Assembly: GCA_003260075.1 (NCBI GenBank)
Contig: QLIY01000421.1
Span: 1-64,000 of the forward strand
Direction: 5' to 3'
DNA: 64,000 bases
Source: Phallusia mammillata
Taxonomy: Eukaryota; Chordata; Ascidiacea; Phlebobranchia; Ascidiidae
The notes beneath the pieces were generated by a model. It was not told the DNA's origin. It saw nothing but the letters and a program-made list of their open reading frames with translations, and made no database searches. The position numbers and the translations under genes are program-made. This document shows positions 53,101 to 62,100 of this stretch, piece by piece (position 1 is the first letter of the stretch; the number at the start of each line of letters is the position of its first letter).

Positions 53101-56100
53101 TCTTTATAAAAAACTATTGCTTGATTGAAATGAAAATTATTTGCAGTGCATTCCAGCAAGGTGTTATCATCGGGGCTATGTACATAACGGGGATCTGGTA
53201 TCAACATCGCCGGGTCCATATTTTCCACATCTTGAAGTTGTCCGTATCTCTTGTCTAAATGTGAGAAAAGTTACAACAAACAAACCTAAACATTGAAAGC
53301 TGTCGTTGTTGGTTTATGACATTGGTAAACAATACTAGTTTGACAATTTAACACCACTACTTGAACCATGGTTTAGGAGTCAGTGATACTTGTTAGGACG
53401 GAGTAGTTTTAAAAAGGAGATGGAGTGGGTAGTTATGTTTACTTGTAGGGATATTGGGTTGATCGAAACATTCGACAATTTTCCTCAAAGTGCAATGATT
53501 CAGCATACTGGGATCCTCCATTGCTTGAAATAACATGTGTTGCAATAACTTGCCCCAAACCAGAGGAAAAAAACTTTGCCAAACAGGTTTTAAATGATCA
53601 GCTGCTTGTTGGAACCAGGTAAGTTTTCCCAAACAATTAAGACACAAAACTCCACTTAAATACAAGTTGTTTCCAAAGGTTTTCATATGTATGTGATCCA
53701 TTGTATTGGATCGCAACCCAAAATGTTTCAAACAGTGGTGCAAGCAAGCCAATTTGGATTTTGTCAACAACCAATGAAATAAGTTCTACTTGCTTGCCTG
53801 ACGGAACTTGGGATCGTTACACTTCACTTGTGGATTGCCGATCAACAAGCAAATATCAACCATCATTTTCTTTGTCTCGCCCGCCTGGGGTAAGTGTTTA
53901 AAAATGAGTGGATGAAGCAACCACTTTGTGCTCACAAGGTTGTTGGTTCTAACCCCAGTCTCTTGGGGGGGGGGCATTTTCTTTGTCTCGCCCGCCTGGG
54001 GTAAGTATTTAAAAATGAGTGGTTGATGCAACCACTTTGTGCTCACAAGGTTGTTGGTTCTAACCCCAGTCTCTTGTGTTTCCCTGAGCAAGAAGTTAAG
54101 CAGCTTTGTTCTAACCTAAGGGAATTTAATGAGTTGTACTCAAGCAAAGTTACCAAATCCTTCAAAGACAAATCAAATCAATTAAATAAGAATGATCAAA
54201 TGGACTTGCAATGAGACATGAGACAGACAATTGGTCCACAAACTAATTTTAAGCATAATGCATTTAAGCCTCACCAAGGATTAACAAACAAGCATGCATG
54301 AGTTTTGAACATGGCTATTGGCCTATGCCTTGTGAATGCTTTTACTTGTGTGGCTTTTTGTATCGATACTTAGCAGACCCCAAAGAATGGCAAAAGAATA
54401 GTTGTTTAAAACATTAAACCTATTTTTATCCAATCACTTGACATGTAACTGTTTTTACAGTTTTTCAATTATAATATTGCCATTGTGTATAAAGGAAGGT
54501 TACAAGTTGATGGCAACTTCCAGATACCGATGGCTTAGTAGAAACAGCAAAGTGATTCTTAATGGACCGGGTGATGGAAGTGAAGTTGGAGAGTGGATTG
54601 ACAAAGTCGCAACAAGCTCATTAGGAAGGCCACGGGCAGGCAGAATGTCTAACTGGGTTACTAACAGGGAGCCACAGTATAGAAGTGTTCTAAAGCAGTT
54701 TATAGTGGAAGTTGTAAATGAAAAGCTTGGTTGTGATGGAAACACTAGACATAATGGGCAGTTTAGGGACCTCGATTCAGCCACTGTGTGTTTGAAAATT
54801 TCAAACCTCGCAAATTCTGAACTCACTAATGCATTTTTATCAAACCTGGCACCTTTGATCAAAAACACTTCACAAGAGACCCATGACAGAATACTGCTAC
54901 AGCTGTATCAAAAAGGTAAAAAACATACAATTTTGTGATGCAATTTGTGAACTTGGCTACCTTTTTTGTCCATGTTTAGAAATGCCTTTAGGCAAGATAT
55001 ATAAGCCTTTGAGCAAGTCAATGATTTCAAACAATCTTTCAGCTCTTTTGGATGGTGACCCATTTACTGCTTGGACACCCAATGAACATGCAATAACCTG
55101 GCAGGTGACACATTAAAAAAATCTGTGTTTATTAGTGATGGGACGGGTTCCCGGTACTCAGTAATCAGTATCGATAGTATCGAACGATTTCAGTGGTATC
55201 AATACTCATACTCTGTGTCGAAATATTTTGTCTCAGTTTTCGATAACAACGTGTGAATATCGAAGGTCGGTTTACAACATATAAATACAGCCAACTTTAT
55301 GCCAATATTTGCTTTGGACAGCACAAATCGGCGAAAGGTTTCACCCGGTTACGTACATTTTTTTCGCTATCGTGTGGAGATCACATTTTTCTGCATGTGC
55401 ATGTGTGCGCCTGTACCCCGACCATGGTAGATAAATAAGTCAGTGAAATACAACTAAGTACAACAATGTACTTCAGTATTCGGTATCAAAGGTATATTTA
55501 TGTGGTACTTGTACTCTGTATCAGTGCTCACTTCAAAACCTGGTATTGTCCCATCACTGTTGTTTGATTGCATAACAGGCTTTTATTTTATCAATCCAAA
55601 TATTTTGTGTTGTTTTACAATTTTAGTAGCTGAAGTACTGTACCTTTATTACAATGATAAAACAACAAATTAAAACATATTATTTACCATGTAAATAATT
55701 AATGCTTTTCTGCCATGCAACACATATGTTCCAAGCTGTAATAAAATACATTTTTTTTAAGTTTGAAGTTCACCTTGGTTTAGTTTATCTCATTGACGAG
55801 GTAATGCTGATGATGGAAGAAAAAGTTGCACTTGAACTTACTCTGTCATCGCACGACCTTTCCTTTGCTCCAGCTGCTTTCCTGTATACTGTCAACAAAG
55901 TTTGTGGCATCTCAGTCATTTCATTTTTCACATAGTAAATACTTTCCTTTTGATTGCAGGTTGATGTCGGCCTGAATTCATCTTATGAGTCAACTCCGTA
56001 CGGCGTTACTGTGAATTTAAAACTCAATTCATCATATCCTGCATCACTTCTTAGATTTTCATTTGAACTTGTTCCAATTATCAGAGAAATCAGCATTCAT

Positions 56101-59100
56101 GCAGCACCTTCAGCTTGGATTTTGGTGGGTAATTTTTTCATCTTTAAAACATTGATGGTAAAAGTACTGTCGTGTTTTCTGGGCATTTGGTAATACTAAC
56201 TAACTATTATCCTAGTCATATACCAAGTGAAATATCTGCAGGAATTAGCCTATGCTAAAGGTGGTCTGTCCTCATTAGCGAAATATCCATACACTCCGAA
56301 AGTGCTGATGTCATTTAAAGTGGCAAAAATATGTTTCACAAATAAAAGATCACACTGACAGTCTGCTGCAGTGTTTGAGTTTTTGGGGTTTATAATAGAT
56401 GTAGATAGGTTTTAAAATTCTATGTGTTTATTTTAAGATTGTTCCTACTGACAATGTCATGATGTTGTTCATTATTGTTGCTGGTGTGTGTTTGTTGTTC
56501 CTTCCTATTCTTACACTTGTTGACCATCACAACACACAGGTAAGTGAATCAGAAAACAGTGTACTCTTAACTATGCGATTTTCAACCATAAAAATGATGA
56601 CTATTTGTTTTATTTTAGACAGCAACAGTCAAGTGGTATGGTGGATTAAGTGATGGCATACCTTGCATTTTAAAACTGGTAACAAAGAAAGCACCAAAGT
56701 ATGTTTGTACACTGTCATGAGATACAAAAATCATGTTTTTATTTTAAAATACTAGACCCTAGGGATTGCAATTGATTTTGGTTTTGCCCAGGCTTTGAAA
56801 ATATCAATCTCTTTGTGTTAGGGGGTAAAATAGTAAAACAAATTTAGTCGGCAATCCCTCAAGTTTCTTAAAACCGAATAAATTTTGTATTTTTGTGGCT
56901 GCAATAAAGTTCATAGATTAATGTCAGGCCAATTAAGCTCAAATTGTTTTTTGCACTCTGTCCATAACAAAAAACAACCAACTTGCAGAATGCCACTTGA
57001 TGTGTACCTGAAAGTTTCAATGAGCAAAGAAAAACCATCTTCAGTGATTGCATGGTTCAAAACACCTCGTAACAACATATGTTGGAGGAATATGCAGATG
57101 ATGGGGATTTTTTGCCCCATGCCTGACGATGACAAAATAAAAGTTCAAATTGCTTGTGGTGATTGTGTGTTTGAGGGAAACACATTTGTGCTGGATGAAT
57201 TCAAAACGGGAGCACCATCATGGTAAAATAAACATTTTGTTGTTTTCAGTGTTACATTAACATTCCTGTTTTTAATTGGTTTGTATTTTTTACTGCATTT
57301 AGGACAATTAAAAATGTACAAGCATTTTGTGCTGGAGGTAACTGGAACAAAACTCTACCAAAGAGAGAAGTCATTGTTTACGCCAGAAAAAGTATTGTCA
57401 CAAATTTGCTTCTTGACACAACTTTAAGCCAAAGAAAACAGGTTTGATTTAAAACAACCATTATTCATGCAACTTGACAGTAACTTAGTGTCAGCAGATG
57501 TATATTGTGCATTTTATATTTAGGTCATTAAACAGCAAATTCTGTCATTAATACAAAAGAGTTAAGTTAAGAATATAAAATAGTATTCTTTCTATTTTAT
57601 TGTAGGCCTTTATGATCTCAGCCTTAAACAAATCCCATAATTGCTTATCAAAAACGATTTGTTATATGTGTCATGGTTTAAAATTTTAGTTTTTGTAGAT
57701 GGTTTATAAATAAAAAAATGTGGCTGTTTTGCCAGTTGTTTTTTGTTAAATATTTCAACAGACTTTTTTTCATAAACTTTGCAGGCACTCAAAGTACTGT
57801 TGTTTCTGCAACACCATCTACTTGCATTTGTGTTTCCATGGCCCAGTATATGTAAGTGCAGTTATTTACTATAAAATTTTAAAAAGTTTGGAGAAAGATT
57901 AACTGATGTATTATGCAGATACCTTTCACTATATCACATTGATGCAATGTTTGTGTGTGACTTTTGCTTCATCATCGACTTGTGTACTAGTTGCAGTAAT
58001 TTTCCATGTTTATGTCAATGTTATGAACCAGGTTACCAACGAGCAAACCTTGATTGAGACAAGGTACATTGCCGTTATACATATCCTTGGTCAAATTGAC
58101 AAGTGGTTTATGTTTGGAAAATTAGGTTATATGACAAAATTAAACAAGACGTAAAATCTAAAGCTTTTGTTTCTTTGTTTTTCTTCTTTAGTTCTTTCAC
58201 ATTATCAACATACAGTACCATTTGCTTATTATTGAGCATGACAATTGGTGTGATAGTTGCTTTGCTGCTACGCATTTTTCTTTGTGCAATTTCAAAACAT
58301 GAAAGAAGACTAAGGAGCACGCGAAAGGTAACAACTAATTTTAGTGTGACAAATCATCTTCATACAACATACACTTTCTTTTAGGCAAGAACTGCAGTGC
58401 TAAACATACAAGGAGGATATCTGTACAACTTGCTGACAACCGGAAGATCAAAGTTGTTTAATAGGATGTCAGCCCAATCCCTGAGCAAAGGTAATGCATT
58501 ATATGTTCCAGAATTGACAGGTTGCTTAACTGTAAGCTTTGCAGAAAGAGAATTGAGGGATGCAACAGCTGGATATGCTTTTCCTTCACCATCTCTACTG
58601 GTTTGTTAATTTTTTGTCAAATGTGTATATTCATAAGTCATAAAAACCCTGATCAACAGATAACTTGGATGCGGGAGCGAGGAACAAAACAAGAGTTAAT
58701 GGAGAAATGCAAAAGCAGTCCAGGTGTTTTGAAACCTTCAACAGGAATACTTACACATGAAAAGCCTACAACGAGTACCTCTGTACATATTGAGACTGAA
58801 AAATCTGATAGTGCTGCCAGTAAACAACCAAAACAATCTACTGGGTGGTTTAAGAAAAAAGTCAAACCATCTGTTTGGTCCATAACCAGTAATACTGATG
58901 GTGATGCCACAACAGTGTTATCAGAATCCACAGACTTTGTGGAAAATGTAGTGACTCAAAATCTGCTGTTCCGGGACAGGGCAAAAGAGCAACCCGGGAG
59001 AAGTAGTTCAGTGACTTTTAAACAGCTGGATTTGCATAAAGCAGAATCAAGTACAGATCCTACCTCAACTGACACTGATTTGTTATTGGCTGAATTGAAC

Positions 59101-62100
59101 AAGAAACATCCACCAATCAAGCATCAGCAAGTTCCAAGTCACATATCCAGCATGTCAACCATTATGACTTCTATTCACACATCTGAAATGAGTACTGACG
59201 AAAGTACTACTACTGGAAAGAGTGTTGTGAGTGATACTCATCCCCAAGTCACAAAAACTGAAAAACGGCATAAAGTTGACCAACCACCAAAGCATAAAGT
59301 TGACCAACCGCAAGATGGATCAAGTTTATCTTCATTTCATTCATCAGAACTCCAAGGAAGCTTGTTTAAGAGTGCTGCTGAGACATCCTCTGAGTCAGCA
59401 CAACATTCAGAGGGAAGCTTGTATTCACCAACATCAGGCTCCACATCAACCATGGACACAGTGATACGAAATGCAGCAACTAGCTCAGCGTTAGAGAGTG
59501 GTGATGCACCAGTTCCTCGCCCCAAAGAAAAAGTAAAATATCAAATTTAAGTTTCAGTTGTAGATTTGAATATCTTAGAATATTAAGCTTCAAGTGTAGC
59601 TATTTTCATTATAAGCTCAGCTCAGCAACAGCCTGAATATTTAGGTTTGAAAAAATATTACTAAGTGTAAAATTGACACACATTGTTCTGTTGTCAATTT
59701 ACCCTGATGAAGGCGACCTGTATAAGACGTTGAAAGGTCGGAATAGAAACACATTTGCCAAAAGAGCTCTATAGACTTGATATTATACCTGGAAGCAATA
59801 GCTTATATATTCTGTTGTCAATGTCAGTTTTTGATGTAGGTTCCATATTTTGTGGATCCATCCATGACTACACTTGCTTCTGGAAGGCGGACAATATTTC
59901 CGCAACCTGATGGCCTTGTAGCTGAATCTGTATTACCATCAGCACTTACTTTTACCCCTGGCTCTATTGTTTTGGGTATCATGCTTGCTTTATCTGCTGC
60001 CATGTTAACAATTTCGTACTGGATTGTTCAAACTCACAATACTGGACCTGAAGCAAGGTTTGCATTTTTAGAGAGAATTTGTATTGGTAAATCATTTTTA
60101 ACTACTTACTTGCAGGTTTTTGATGGATCTGATTTTCGTAGCCTTTTTTGGGAATATAAGCATCGGAATGACGCTTGAATTGATTTGTGCCTATTTTCTG
60201 TCTTTTTGTGGTTTGATCAAGCTAGAAATTGACCTGGAGGAAGAGGTAAGTTGCAACAGTGTATTAAACTACTTTGCTGTTAATTCAATCAACTTTCAAT
60301 TATCAATTTGAAACAAACATGTTTTCACACCATACAAGGACAATCATCTACTTGTGTTGCAGGTCCAGGACTTATTATTAAGACAAAAAAAGAAAGCGAA
60401 ACCCATCTGCCCAAGAGATGTAGATACCATTGATGACACTCAGGACATTCAGTTTTCCGATTTTGACCATGGTGACAATGCAAGTTTTGCTTGCAAGTTT
60501 GACCATTTACATTTGGACCCAGTCTACAAACCACCTGGTGTTTCTATAAGTCTACAAACCGACCCTGAAACAAAATCCCTTCAGGACATTAGATCACAGA
60601 TATTGGCAGCGAGGAGTGAACTCATTATTGACAGTTCTAGTCACCTTCTACGCACACTAAGTTGTCCTACGGAGCTTGTACCTAATAAGCAGCGCATGCA
60701 AGATGTTGGCATTCAAACTAAACAGTCCAAGTACAGCTTTGATTTACAAGTTGACATTGACCGAAATAAAAAAATTGTAATGGGCAGTGAAAGCAGCACC
60801 AGCCATTCTACTTTGGTTGCTGATGTTGAGAAACAATCAAGTAGGACTGATTTTAGCCATGGTGATGATTGGATCGGCGTACAAGGGACTCCAGATGTTC
60901 CTCCAGACAGGCTTTCTTCTCAAGTTTTGGTTCATGATTGGCTTACAGAAAGTCGTCTAGCTTATCCTCTGCCACAAAGTATTAGTCAGCTACGTCAAGG
61001 TCCAATCTCACGAAAAGATAATTTGAATGTAGGTGATGCCACTGGTATCAAACAAACGAAACCCAGATTAGCACCCGGACAAGACGATGACACTTATACA
61101 GCAACAACTTCAGAAGAAAAACAACTTCAACAGACATTTCAGGATGAAACAAGTCAGTCTGGCTATACAGAAGGGCAACAGAGTACCATTAGCGCAGATA
61201 CAGAGAGTAACTATATTTTAAAAGATACCTATGAGGATGAAGATAAAGATGTGTATTATATAGCCATGGATAGATTACCAACCGAGTATGGTTCAGACCA
61301 TATTAAATCGTTCCAGCCAGTTTTAGGCAAGGTTTCTCACCAGGAGAAAAACATTCTTGACAAAAAGACACCAGGTATGTTGGGACCATCAGAGTTAAGG
61401 TCAAGAAGGCTACAAGAGGATAAACCCGTTTCAAAAGCTCACAAAGAGGTTGAGTCAGATGCAGTTTTTGCAACAAAAGAAATTGCTGTACACCCACCTA
61501 AGGCTTATGCTCCTGCTGACAACATTCCAACAATGTTGGGAACTCCTTCATCGGACGCAGATAACAGAGAAGGTTTGTTGCAATTCAAAACACCAACTTC
61601 TGATGTGCTGAAGTCAACTAATACGTCCGCTGATCCAAACATAAGAAAACATCCAACAAGCCGAAAGCACGCCCCAGCACATACCAGTAGTTACAAACTG
61701 ACCAAACGCAAGGAGCTACCTTTAAAAGATATTGAATATGAAAGAAAACCAACTACCACGCCAACTAAGGCAGAAGATGCTACCAGAAAGAAGAAGACAA
61801 TAGCACAAAAGCATGTAGACTCTGAAGCCAAGAAAGAACCTGCTTTCAAAGATAATGATGTCACTATTCAAAAGCGGCCACTAAGAAAGATGCAAAAGCA
61901 AGTACATGCTGCCCCTGAAAAAACACAATATGAGGACAGGTGGGGCCCAAAACCACCAACACAAATGACGCTGGCAAAACATGCTGATAGCAGAAAGGGA
62001 CCTGCAACAAAAACACAGAATCTAGGTACAAGCACCAAGCCCAGCCAGCAAAGGAAGCTTAGATATACTGACATTCAGGAACAACCTTCAACACCAAGGA

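Noticed and set aside
53905..54115. tRNA gene
   Set aside because: A B-box-like GGTTCTAACCCC exists, but there is no A box and no cloverleaf. At most it is a SINE remnant.
59700..59745. Hammerhead-ribozyme-like CTGATGA ... GAAA
   Set aside because: The bases between the two core motifs do not form a proper stem II. The only good pairing (CGACC/GGTCG) crosses the GAAA.
60058..60178. Continuation of the TM4 exon without splicing
   Set aside because: It reaches a stop quickly. Splicing 60057 to 60116 gives a phase-matched TM5.
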